Assembly: GCF_013449375.1 (NCBI RefSeq)
Contig: NZ_JACDRR010000011.1
Span: 62,001 to 126,000 of the forward strand
DNA: 64,000 nt
Origin: Pectobacterium sp. CFBP8739
GTDB lineage: Bacteria > Pseudomonadota > Gammaproteobacteria > Enterobacterales > Enterobacteriaceae
Reading direction: 5' to 3'
Made by a program: the position numbers and the translations under genes
The notes under the pieces: generated by a model
Told to the model about the DNA's origin: nothing
The model's input: only the letters and a program-made list of their open reading frames with translations
Database searches by the model: none
Shown: positions 40,280-48,152 of the stretch, one piece after another
How positions within the stretch are numbered: position 1 is the stretch's first letter
How the letters are laid out: each line of letters opens with the position of its first letter

Positions 40280-40306
40280 TCGATTTAATATATTTTAGGA
40301 TGATCA

Positions 40307-41074
40307 ATGGAAAGGTCTTTTAACGAGTTATTTAATTTACCTATCTATCAGTATTGCGAAAATGCTTACTTGGTATATGGAACGCCAAGACTGGATCAAC
40401 AGAATCGTACACTGTTAGCTGAGAATAAAACGGGATATTGGAAAGTCAAAGAAGGACGAATAAAAGAAGGAGACCTCATCGTTCTATTACTGAAAAAAGT
40501 TGAGCAGTCTGATTGTTATGAGTTGTTTTCTGGGGTGATGCAACAACTTGAAAGAAATGAACGTGGTGGGGTGGTTATTACTGTTGATGAATTTAAAAAA
40601 TTTACTGAGATTGTTAATCAGCCAATAACAAAATATCTATCAGGGTGCTCTATTCCGCAAGGGAATAAAATTAATAAAATCACCATGCCTGCTAATCGTC
40701 TAAAAAACAGCGATACCATTGATGAAGTTGAAATCGCAAGGGTCGAGTTTAATCAGCAAGTTATACGCGCCATGAATGATTCATCAGCGGCTCGCCAGGA
40801 AAGAATAGCAGGAAGAAAACAATCAGTACCTTCTTTTAGCGTCAAGAAAACAAAAGTCTATCATCGAAATCCAGATATCGTTGCAGAAAGGCTTCATCGG
40901 GCAAAAGGGATATGTGAAATCTGCAAACAAAAAGCCCCGTTCACGCGCAAGAGCGATGGAAAACCTTATCTGGAAGTGCATCATCGAATTTTTTTGTCGG
41001 AAGGGGGAGAGGATACCCTTGAGAATACGATCGCGATTTGCCCTAACTGCCATCGCCATGCACACCATGGTTAA
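40307..41074 (+). CDS. HNH endonuclease-family protein
   Basis: A 255-residue protein with a C-terminal HNH nuclease domain: CEICKQ and CPNCHRH as the zinc-knuckle pairs, EVHHRIFLSEGGEDTLENTI with the His-His and the Asn of the motif, and a terminal HAHH. The N-terminal 110 residues (YLVYGTPRLDQQNRTLLAEN, EGRIKEGDLIVLLLKK) look like a small beta-rich sensor domain, perhaps PUA/EVE-like. This architecture occurs in restriction-type defence proteins. It lies 27 bases after the second flagellin and 214 before fliA, an odd place for a nuclease. Target and role are unknown. Confidence 0.8.
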   Translation: MERSFNELFNLPIYQYCENAYLVYGTPRLDQQNRTLLAENKTGYWKVKEGRIKEGDLIVLLLKKVEQSDCYELFSGVMQQLERNERGGVVITVDEFKKFTEIVNQPITKYLSGCSIPQGNKINKITMPANRLKNSDTIDEVEIARVEFNQQVIRAMNDSSAARQERIAGRKQSVPSFSVKKTKVYHRNPDIVAERLHRAKGICEICKQKAPFTRKSDGKPYLEVHHRIFLSEGGEDTLENTIAICPNCHRHAHHG

Positions 41075-41288
41075 AGTTATGTGATGGGTTATTGTTATTA
41101 TATGAAATATAAAGATATTTATGCTTTTTCTTATCGAAAAGGTGGGGGGTAACACGGAATGTCAGCAACCCTATGGATCATATCGTATCCCAAATAACCT
41201 ACGTTTTACGTCCCTATTCAGACGATTGGCTACCCTACCTAAAAGCATAATAGTGTCGATAACATTATCATCGTAGGTATTTGTCACT

Positions 41289-42011
41289 GTGAGCGATTTG
41301 TATACCGCCGAAGGCACAATGGATAAGAATTCCCTCTGGAAGCGCTATGTTCCGCTAGTGCGCCATGAAGCCTTGCGTTTACAGGTTCGTCTCCCCGCGA
41401 GCGTTGAGCTTGACGATCTGCTACAGGCTGGCGGTATCGGTTTGCTCAGTGCCGTCGAGCGCTATGATTCGTTGCAAGGCACGGCGTTTACGACCTATGC
41501 CGTTCAACGCATCCGCGGTTCGATGTTGGATGAATTACGCAGTCGTGATTGGGCTCCACGCAGTGTACGGCGTAATGCGCGGGAAGTGGCACAAGCAATG
41601 CAGCAGGCTGAACAACAGCTCGGTCGTACTCCAACGGAGCAGGAGGTTGCGCAGGCCCTGAATATCACGCTTGAGGATTATCGTCAGATATTGCTGGATA
41701 CGAACAACAGTCAGCTTTTTTCTTACGATGAATGGCGTGAAGAACATGGCGACAGCGCAGAGGCTCTACTGGAAGGCAATGAAGATGCGAACCCGTTGCA
41801 TCAACTGATGGAAGGCAATTTGCGCCATCGTGTAATGGACGCGATTGAAAGCCTGCCAGAGCGTGAGAAATTGGTATTGACGCTTTACTATCAGGAAGAG
41901 TTGAACCTGAAAGAGATCGGTGCCGTTCTCGAAGTCGGGGAGTCGAGAGTCAGTCAGTTGCATAGCCAGGCGATAAAGCGCCTGCGCGTGAAATTAATGA
42001 ACGATGTTTAA
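41289..42011 (+). CDS. fliA: RNA polymerase sigma factor for flagellar operons, FliA (sigma-28)
   Basis: A 240-residue sigma-70-family factor that reads the TAAA-N15-GCCGATAA promoters seen before flgK, fliD and fliC. Sigma-2 is LRLQVRLPASVELDDLLQAG, sigma-3 is around RRNAREVAQAMQQAEQQLGR, and the sigma-4 helix-turn-helix is LNLKEIGAVLEVGESRVSQL. It starts with GTG (MSDLYTAEGTMDKNSL), the same kind of start as enterobacterial fliA. The 214 bases upstream follow the HNH gene and must hold its promoter. Confidence 0.98.
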   Translation: MSDLYTAEGTMDKNSLWKRYVPLVRHEALRLQVRLPASVELDDLLQAGGIGLLSAVERYDSLQGTAFTTYAVQRIRGSMLDELRSRDWAPRSVRRNAREVAQAMQQAEQQLGRTPTEQEVAQALNITLEDYRQILLDTNNSQLFSYDEWREEHGDSAEALLEGNEDANPLHQLMEGNLRHRVMDAIESLPEREKLVLTLYYQEELNLKEIGAVLEVGESRVSQLHSQAIKRLRVKLMNDV

Positions 42012-42212
42012 TTGCGCTGCGTAGGAATATTGTTATCAAATATATCTTCAGTCTCTGAAGCACGGGATCATGACAACGTTTGAATATTGATGAGCGTTTT
42101 TCACCAGTATTTAAATGGTTAATGCTACCTGTTTTTAGCACTCCAACATTTCTGGCGTAATGAAGGTGCTATTGTTTCACATTGGAGTTATATATCGTCA
42201 TGGAATGGATTC

Positions 42213-42728
42213 ATGCACCCATCAATTCGGAAGAAACAGCTGCTAAGCCGTTATCTGAAAGACTTCAAACACAGACAGACCAACTGTTCCCAGTGTGATA
42301 AAGCGCTCGACCGCGTTTCACTGGTATTTCGCAATCAGCTTATCAATAAAAAATCGATTGGCAGTATCGACAGGCTTATTGATGACGAAATATGGTCTGG
42401 TCTGCAACAGGAATTAATCCCACTTTGCCGCTTTTGTAGCGAAATATTATGCAATACGACTGCTAGCTATTTCGATATTAAAGCTTTCACACAGTATCTG
42501 ATCGAGCAGACTGAAGTTCGCCATAGCACGATGCGCGAGTATGTCATTCGTCTGCGGCGGTTGGACGAACTGCTGGCTGCCAATAACTATCCCGCAGAAA
42601 CCTTTTCCCGGCACCGCGATGGGGTACAGCAGCGCGTGTGTGATTACCTTCCCGATATTGAGCAAAATATTTACCGCAGTGCCTTACGAAAATACGATCA
42701 ATATCTGGACTGGCAACGGCATTTCTGA
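42213..42728 (+). CDS. fliZ: Flagella biosynthesis regulatory protein FliZ
   Basis: A 171-residue regulator. LLSRYLKDFKHRQTNCSQCD at the start, LCRFCSEILC and MREYVIRLRRLDELLAANNY match FliZ, whose core resembles a phage-integrase SAM-like DNA-binding domain. In enterobacteria FliZ represses sigma-S promoters and tunes motility. It normally follows fliA; here the gap is 201 bases, so it may have its own promoter. No fliY follows; phoH is next. Confidence 0.95.
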   Translation: MHPSIRKKQLLSRYLKDFKHRQTNCSQCDKALDRVSLVFRNQLINKKSIGSIDRLIDDEIWSGLQQELIPLCRFCSEILCNTTASYFDIKAFTQYLIEQTEVRHSTMREYVIRLRRLDELLAANNYPAETFSRHRDGVQQRVCDYLPDIEQNIYRSALRKYDQYLDWQRHF

Positions 42729-43258
42729 CGTACATCATGCGTCGTTCTCAGGCTGACATTGTCAAACCATGGGGCGATAGTGATATGTAAATGTTATGAC
42801 AGTGTAAAAACGCTTGCATTGTGAGAGCAAATTATTGCACTGTCATACTACTGAAATCATTCGGTACTAATTTTTAGACAATGGTTAGCAGTAGTTCTAC
42901 GATGCGATCAATCATTATTCAGTGGAATAGTCGTTGTCACAGTGAGGAACGCGAATGGTAATGTCCTTTTTTGGACTTTGTAGTCGATGCCAAGATTCTA
43001 CGACGCTGACTCGCCGATGCGAGGGATTTTCCTCCCACTTATTTTCAACACTGCGCCATTCTCTTGTTACCCAAACTCTCCGTATATTTTCTTTTTCTAT
43101 CCATGAGCACTCTACCCGTTTTTCACTCTGTTCGTGGATGAATCATGCGTATTCTCTGTCCGCTATTGGCTTAATAAGGAAGCCTAACCTCGTTAGTGAG
43201 TTAAACGTCACGCGCTGTAGATCAGCGCGGTAAGTGAAACAAACGGTAAGGTGCCACT
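42729..43258. other. 530-base region between fliZ and phoH
   Basis: It holds a Pho-box-like site (42840-42857) and an open frame of 92 codons (42955-43233, plus strand, ATG start, Ser- and Arg-rich, no recognised domain). I do not call that frame a gene. If transcription starts near the Pho box, it would be the leader of the phoH mRNA. Confidence 0.5.
42840..42857 (+). promoter_or_regulatory. Pho box (PhoB site) upstream of phoH
   Basis: CTGTCATACTACTGAAAT matches the CTGTCATAWAWCTGTMAY Pho-box pattern at about 15 of 18 positions. A second partial half-site (CTGTCATAA on the minus strand) lies about 40 bases upstream. PhoB control of phoH is established in E. coli. Confidence 0.6.
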
Positions 43259-44047
43259 ATGGGAAGACAAAAAGCAGTGATCAAGGCTCGTCGTGAAGCA
43301 AAACGCGTTATTCGTCGTGAGTCGCGTAGCCATCGTCAGCGTGAGGAAGAATCGGTCACTTCTCTGGTTCAGATGGGCGGGATTGAAGCAATCGGAATGG
43401 CGCGTGAGAATCGCGATAATTCCGTTATTCAAGCTCGTACTGTTGCCCAGGAACATTACTTGTCTGCGATAGAAAACAAACAGTTGATTTTTGCCACAGG
43501 TGAAGCTGGCTGCGGTAAAACGTATCTGAGCGCGGCGAAAGCGGCGGAGGCACTAATTCATAAAGAGGTTGAGCGTATTATTGTTACGCGGCCGGTATTA
43601 CAGGCCGACGAGGATCTTGGCTTTTTACCTGGAGATATTGCGGAGAAGTTTGCGCCTTATTTCCGCCCAGTTTACGACATTCTTCTGCGCCGGCTGGGGG
43701 CTTCTTTTATGCAGTATTGTTTGCGGCCGGAAATCGCCAAAGTCGAAATTGCGCCTTTTGCCTACATGCGCGGGCGGACGTTTGAAAATGCGGTTGTGAT
43801 TCTGGATGAGGCGCAAAACGTGACGGTGAACCAAATGAAAATGTTCCTGACGCGTTTGGGTCAGAATGTCACGGTTATTGTCAATGGTGATGTGACGCAG
43901 TGTGACTTGCCTGCTGGGGTGAAATCTGGCCTGCGCGACGCTTTGGATCGTTTTGTTGAGGACGATATGATTGGCGTAGTCTCTTTTGGTAAAGAAGACT
44001 GTGTGCGTTCGGCGTTGTGCCAGCGCACACTCCATGCCTATGGCTAA
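43259..44047 (+). CDS. phoH: PhoH family ATPase (phosphate-starvation-inducible)
   Basis: A 262-residue P-loop ATPase. Walker A is GEAGCGKTYLSAAKA, Walker B is NAVVILDEAQNVT, with IVTRPVLQADEDLGFLPGDI and VNGDVTQCDLP typical of PhoH. The N-terminus is very basic (MGRQKAVIKARREAKRVIRR). A TAAGG Shine-Dalgarno precedes the ATG, and an in-frame stop lies four codons upstream, so this start is firm. The family is linked to phosphate starvation and has helicase/RNase-associated fold features; the exact role is not settled. Confidence 0.95.
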   Translation: MGRQKAVIKARREAKRVIRRESRSHRQREEESVTSLVQMGGIEAIGMARENRDNSVIQARTVAQEHYLSAIENKQLIFATGEAGCGKTYLSAAKAAEALIHKEVERIIVTRPVLQADEDLGFLPGDIAEKFAPYFRPVYDILLRRLGASFMQYCLRPEIAKVEIAPFAYMRGRTFENAVVILDEAQNVTVNQMKMFLTRLGQNVTVIVNGDVTQCDLPAGVKSGLRDALDRFVEDDMIGVVSFGKEDCVRSALCQRTLHAYG

Positions 44048-44062
44048 GACGCATCTTCTATC

Positions 44063-44106
44063 AATAAAAAGGCCCTGAGGATGTTGCGCTCGGGGCCTTA
44101 TTTTAT
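44063..44106. terminator. Bidirectional terminator between phoH and the chemoreceptor
   Basis: AAGGCCC(T/C)GAG pairs with CTCGGGGCCTT around a 9-base loop, flanked by A-rich sequence on one side and TTATTTTATT on the other. It can serve both convergent genes. Confidence 0.85.
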
Positions 44107-44144
44107 TACCGACACATAATCACCGAAACATAATAGAGCCGCAG

Positions 44145-45725
44145 TTATTTATAGGTGGCTGCTAGCTGTAAAGGGCGTGCAGAGATCGCATGGCTTTTGT
44201 TTGCGCTATTCAATTTGAACTCATCGACTGCACTGCGCAGTGTAGCGGCTTGTTCACTTAAAGAGTCCGCAGCGGAAGAAGCTTGCTCAACCATCGCTGC
44301 GTTCTGCTGTGTCACTCCTTCCATCTGGTTCACGGCAATGTTAATTTGTGCGATACTGCGGCTTTGTTCCTCTGATGCCAGCGAAACTTCATTGATCAAA
44401 TCAGATACATTCTTAATGACATCTTTAACATCAATAATGGAGTCTCTGACTTCTCCGGCCTGAGATGAGCCATTTTTAACGGCAGTTTGCGCATTATCTA
44501 TCAGCGTTTTAATCTCTTTCGCCGCAGAAGATGAACGTTGTGAAAGCGTTCTGACTTCACTGGCAACCACAGCAAATCCACGACCATGTTCACCTGCTCG
44601 GGCTGCTTCAACGGCCGCATTGAGCGCCAGAATATTGGTCTGGAAAGCAATGCCTTCGATAAGGTTAGTAATTTCGGCTACTTTTGATGAACCATGTGCA
44701 ATTTCCTCCATGGCTTGAATCATTCGTGAAACAGCATCATTACCGTGCTCGACAACATCATTGGCCTTTTTGCCAAGCAGATTGGCTTGCATCATGTTTT
44801 CAACGTTACTTTCTACTGTTGATGACAACTCATGCATACTGGCAGCAGTTTGAGCAAGTGATGATGCTTGTTCCTCTGTTCTGGCTGAGAGGTCAATATT
44901 TGCTGCTGCTATTTCGTTTGAGGCAATGGCAACACTTTCGCTTGAAGCGTGTACGCGGCTTAGCACATCCGCAAAGCGTGTGAGCAGCGAGTTAAAAGCG
45001 AGCGCCGTCTGGCCTATTTCATCATTACGCTGAGCATCAGCTTGTTGGGTTAAATCTAATGTTTCACTAATTGTGGTCAGCGTTTGCCGCAGATTATGTA
45101 GACTTGCCCGCACATAGCGCAAGATCATCAGCGATAAGGTACCAGCCAGCACCAATGCACCAATGATGAGTCCACTTAGCATAAAGATAGTCAGATTGAA
45201 ATTATCGGCGTTATCCGTCTGAAGTTTTTTTGCTAAAGTGAAATTGTATTGATATTGCTCATTAAATCCTTGGAACAACGTTTTCTCTATTTGAGTAATT
45301 GTTAATTTTACTGAAGAATCACTGGATGTGTTTTCAGCAATGGTAGCCATAACCGCATTTTTATAATTGTTGAAGGCTTCAATATTCTGTTTCGACATAC
45401 TGAGGTCGTGATCATCTGAAATATCATTCTTCAGGTAGTCATTAATGTTTTTTTCTGTTTCATCTAATGCCGTGACTATTTCTTGTTTCTTTTCCTTTTT
45501 CTGTTGCAGGTCTGAAGTCAGCAGAAATTGTAGTAGATATGCTCGTGCATCATTGATAGCCCGGTTAGCGGTATTAAGTTTGTCTATGCTAGGCAATGTA
45601 TTCGTCATCACGTATTCAAATCGATCTTTTGATAAACTGAGCGCGTTTAGACCAAATCCACCGACACAGACTAATGCCAGAGCAAAAATGCTCATAGCTA
45701 AAGCCAGTTTTTTTACGATTGTCAT
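44145..45725 (-). CDS. Methyl-accepting chemotaxis protein
   Basis: A 526-residue chemoreceptor. TM1 is about 5-25 (KLALAMSIFALALVCVGGFG), a helical periplasmic ligand domain follows (about 30-185), TM2 is about 188-210, then a HAMP linker and the signalling bundle. The hairpin tip, with LIEGIAFQTNILALNAAVEA and EHGRGFAVVASEVRTLSQRS, contacts CheA/CheW. It lacks the C-terminal NWETF pentapeptide, so it needs help from other receptors for adaptation. The ATG at 45725 follows GGGGGA; an upstream in-frame TTG-type extension is unlikely. The ligand is unknown, and no sigma-28 box was convincing. Confidence 0.93.
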   Translation of the reverse strand: MTIVKKLALAMSIFALALVCVGGFGLNALSLSKDRFEYVMTNTLPSIDKLNTANRAINDARAYLLQFLLTSDLQQKKEKKQEIVTALDETEKNINDYLKNDISDDHDLSMSKQNIEAFNNYKNAVMATIAENTSSDSSVKLTITQIEKTLFQGFNEQYQYNFTLAKKLQTDNADNFNLTIFMLSGLIIGALVLAGTLSLMILRYVRASLHNLRQTLTTISETLDLTQQADAQRNDEIGQTALAFNSLLTRFADVLSRVHASSESVAIASNEIAAANIDLSARTEEQASSLAQTAASMHELSSTVESNVENMMQANLLGKKANDVVEHGNDAVSRMIQAMEEIAHGSSKVAEITNLIEGIAFQTNILALNAAVEAARAGEHGRGFAVVASEVRTLSQRSSSAAKEIKTLIDNAQTAVKNGSSQAGEVRDSIIDVKDVIKNVSDLINEVSLASEEQSRSIAQINIAVNQMEGVTQQNAAMVEQASSAADSLSEQAATLRSAVDEFKLNSANKSHAISARPLQLAATYK

Positions 45726-45991
45726 AGCAATATCCCCCATCGGTAAATATTTATGATATAGCATGGAAAGGCTGTGTTGTTATTTTTAACCAGATAACAT
45801 TAAGCCAACCTTAATCTTGATGAAGGCGGTAAATTTTTTTCATGACGTGGTTTTTATTTTCTATTTCTAATACGTTTAGAGGGGGCGTGTATGCATTCAG
45901 CTTGGCATTCAAAGTATTCCGCGAGGGTGAGTGAAAATATGCAGAGTGTGATGATGCTCATGTTTTTCGGAAGTGATTATCAAGCTAATTA

Positions 45992-46642
45992 TCAAAGGGG
46001 TGATTTTTCAATCACATCATTTAACTGTAACGGGGAACGACACTTTATGCCTGCGTTATGTAGAGACAGTTCCTCTGATGAACCATATCCCCATAGCACT
46101 CCGATGGAAAATACACCATTTTTATGCGCGCTGATAATGTCATCCTTTCTATCCCCAATCATGATGGTATTTTTTATATTCAGATTATGCTTGTGAATCA
46201 ATGCTGACAAAAGAAGACTCTTATCATCCAGACTGCCATCTTCTTGTGTTCCAATAACATCAGTGAATAATGATCGGAGTTTTAAATTGGTTAATATTAT
46301 TTCCGCAAATCGTTGTCGTTTTGATGTGGCGATAAATAACCGATGATTTTTATCTTTTAATTCGCCAAGAGCCATTTTTATTCCGTCATAGAGTGTGGCT
46401 TGATAGACGCCATGCATGGAATAATGTTCTCGATATATATTAACCGTCTCTATTACTCTATCATCGTTATAAGGCGTGAGTAGTGAGCTAACAACAGTGT
46501 TCATCGGTGGGCCAATTAACATTGATATGTCAATAAACTCATCTATAACATGTCCTTGCTGGCGCATGGCGTAAACTAGGCTCGAACGTATACCAGGTAA
46601 TGAGTCAATGATTGTTCCGTCCAAATCAAAAATGATATTCAT
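45992..46642 (-). CDS. HAD-superfamily phosphatase (phosphoglycolate-phosphatase-like)
   Basis: A 216-residue haloacid-dehalogenase hydrolase. Motif I is FDLDGTIIDS at the start, motif II Thr/Ser is in LFIATSKR, motif III Lys is in LDDKSLLL, and motif IV is MIGDRKDDI. The helical cap between motifs I and II makes it subfamily I, similar to Gph/PgmB-type enzymes. The substrate cannot be deduced. The ATG at 46642 follows AAAGG by 7 bases; a GTG one codon upstream is possible. It is monocistronic; the gap to the chemoreceptor (45726-45991) has nothing I can name. Confidence 0.85.
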   Translation of the reverse strand: MNIIFDLDGTIIDSLPGIRSSLVYAMRQQGHVIDEFIDISMLIGPPMNTVVSSLLTPYNDDRVIETVNIYREHYSMHGVYQATLYDGIKMALGELKDKNHRLFIATSKRQRFAEIILTNLKLRSLFTDVIGTQEDGSLDDKSLLLSALIHKHNLNIKNTIMIGDRKDDIISAHKNGVFSIGVLWGYGSSEELSLHNAGIKCRSPLQLNDVIEKSPL

Positions 46643-46945
46643 CACGACACCTTTTTAGCACAACAGTTATTCGCTATTTCTCAGCTTAATATATTTAGCC
46701 TACGGTGTCTCACCGTTTATAAGCTGTCTTAGCTTTATTTACTCGCTGTTGCCCGTAATGCTTGTGTTGGATTTGTGTTTTCTTCTTCAGCAAGATGGGT
46801 GTTTAACTGTTGTAGAAGCGTTTAATGTCGAAAGTGTTGTGAGTTACTTTAAATCATTGCGGGTATGAGTATGCCATAGAAATTGGGCCACCCTTGACCG
46901 CCCAAAACGCCAATCCTGTCAAGGCTTCTCATCCGTTCCAGTATC
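46643..46945. other. Gap between HAD phosphatase and tRNA-Ser terminator
   Basis: About 300 bases with no coding frame, repeat or RNA that I can support. The upstream region of the phosphatase gene, including its promoter, must lie here. Confidence 0.4.
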
Positions 46946-46991
46946 ATAAAAGAAAACGCCCCTGACTTACGTCAAGGGCGTTTTCTTTTAT
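46946..46991 (-). terminator. Long-stem terminator of tRNA-Ser
   Basis: A perfect 16-base inverted repeat (ATAAAAGAAAACGCCC with GGGCGTTTTCTTTTAT) begins one base past the tRNA 3' end. Read on the minus strand it gives a GC core followed by TTTTCTTTTAT, a typical tRNA terminator, and it is symmetric enough to act on both strands. Confidence 0.88.
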
Positions 46992-46992
46992 A

Positions 46993-47082
46993 TGGCGGTG
47001 AGGAAGGGATTCGAACCCTTGATACGTTTTCACGTATACACACTTTCCAGGCGTGCTCCTTCAGCCTCTCGGACACCTCACC
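46993..47082 (-). tRNA. tRNA-Ser (anticodon GGA)
   Basis: A 90-base class II tRNA. The acceptor stem GGTGAGG pairs with CCTCACC, the discriminator G is followed by encoded CCA, the T arm contains GGTTCGAATCC, and a long variable arm (TATACGTGAAAACGTAT) is present. The anticodon loop reads CTGGAAA, giving anticodon GGA for UCC/UCU codons. No integrase or duplicated 3' end is visible nearby. Confidence 0.97.
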
Positions 47083-47248
47083 GGGGGTTGCCTACAAGGG
47101 GCAACGGGGCGCTACTATAGGGAGTCGCTTAGCTCCGGTCAAGCAGTATTTAGCATGAACGATGCGTCTGGCTAAGCATTGAACGGTAACGGATAGTTCG
47201 CGTAACGGCGTCGTTAAAATGTAGGCAAAATAGGGTGGGGAATGGCGT

Positions 47249-47282
47249 AAAAAAACCACAGACCGCAACGGCCTGTGGTTTA
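47249..47282 (-). terminator. Terminator after the RpiB-type gene
   Basis: On the minus strand AAACCACAGGCC pairs with GGTCTGTGGTTT and is followed by a T run, 20 bases after the gene's stop. Confidence 0.85.
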
Positions 47283-47301
47283 TTTGTCAGCGAATGGACA
47301 A

Positions 47302-47940
47302 TTACGCCAGCAGTGTTTTGATGTAGCTGGTCAGTGCTTCGTCTTTGCTGTTAGCAAAGAAGTATTCCTGGAATTTAGGGCCAGCAATGGCACCTTTAAC
47401 CAGATCCTGATCAAGACCTTTCAGAATAGAGATCAGATCGTTGTAGGTCACTTCTTTTACAGCATCCAGGATTTTCTTGTTACGCTGTTGAGGAACAACG
47501 CGATCGCTCGGATAGCCACGGCCGCCTTCTTCTTTGAACAACTGGGTAAACAGGTTTTCCAGATTCAGCTCAGCGCCCCAGCCAAAGCCTTTAGCATAAG
47601 GAACGGATACGGCGTTACCGTTGTTGATCTGAGAGAACAGGTAAGCATCAGATGGGTCAACAACCAGACCACAGATTACGCCAGGGAAAGAGTTACAAGC
47701 CAGCATGGCGCCTTGGCCCGTACCGCAACCGGTCACAACGAAATCAGCAGCGCCAGAGTTCAGCAGGATAGCAGCCAGAATACCGTTCTGGATGTAGGTC
47801 AGCTGTGCGGCATCTTCAACGGCATATTGACCGTAGTTGTGTACAGTGTGGCCCAACGGTGCAACCGCTTTGGTCAGCGACTCGGCGATGATGGCGTTTT
47901 TGGCAGCCTGGCTGTTCTCGTTAATCAGTGCAATTTTCAT
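47302..47940 (-). CDS. RpiB/LacA/LacB-family sugar-phosphate isomerase
   Basis: A 212-residue protein. MKIALINENSQAAKNAIIAE at the start and VVTGCGTGQGAMLACNSFPG with the active-site Cys region place it in the RpiB/LacAB isomerase family. It is longer than classical RpiB (about 150), with an extra C-terminal helical part (KKILDAVKEVTYNDLISILK). In pectinolytic enterobacteria similar proteins are linked to sugar-acid catabolism, but no pathway partner is adjacent here. It is monocistronic, with good codon use for an expressed gene. The substrate is unknown. Confidence 0.85.
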   Translation of the reverse strand: MKIALINENSQAAKNAIIAESLTKAVAPLGHTVHNYGQYAVEDAAQLTYIQNGILAAILLNSGAADFVVTGCGTGQGAMLACNSFPGVICGLVVDPSDAYLFSQINNGNAVSVPYAKGFGWGAELNLENLFTQLFKEEGGRGYPSDRVVPQQRNKKILDAVKEVTYNDLISILKGLDQDLVKGAIAGPKFQEYFFANSKDEALTSYIKTLLA

Positions 47941-48118
47941 GTTCGTTCCTTTTCTGTGACGGACAAATACATTTTTTAAAACTGTATTTCAATTTGATGT
48001 GTGCAGTATACCGTTTCAAAAATAAAGCGCAAATCGTGGAAGCAAAGAATGCGGCATAGCCCATAGATTCAGGAAAAACACAATGAACGGAAAAGGGACA
48101 ATAAAGACATAACACATT

Positions 48119-48146
48119 GAAAAATGGCGCTGTATTTCAGCGCCAT
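48119..48146 (-). terminator. Terminator after betT
   Basis: ATGGCGCTG - AAATA - CAGCGCCAT followed by TTTTTC on the minus strand, just past the betT stop. Confidence 0.88.
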
Positions 48147-48152
48147 AGGGAA

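Noticed and set aside
41244-41262. Possible sigma-28 promoter for fliA (TAAA near GTCGATAA)
   Set aside because: The -10 is plausible, but the TAAA is four bases too close and no -35 fits at the proper spacing.
42955-43233. 92-codon plus-strand frame before phoH as a protein gene
   Set aside because: Ser/Arg/Cys-rich composition, no domain and no good Shine-Dalgarno; kept only as a leader observation.
45726-45780. ACCGATGG as a sigma-28 -10 for the chemoreceptor
   Set aside because: It sits too close to the start codon, lacks the final AA and has no matching -35.
46993-47082. tRNA-Ser as an integration site for an element
   Set aside because: No integrase and no repeated tRNA 3' end seen on either side; neighbours are ordinary genes.
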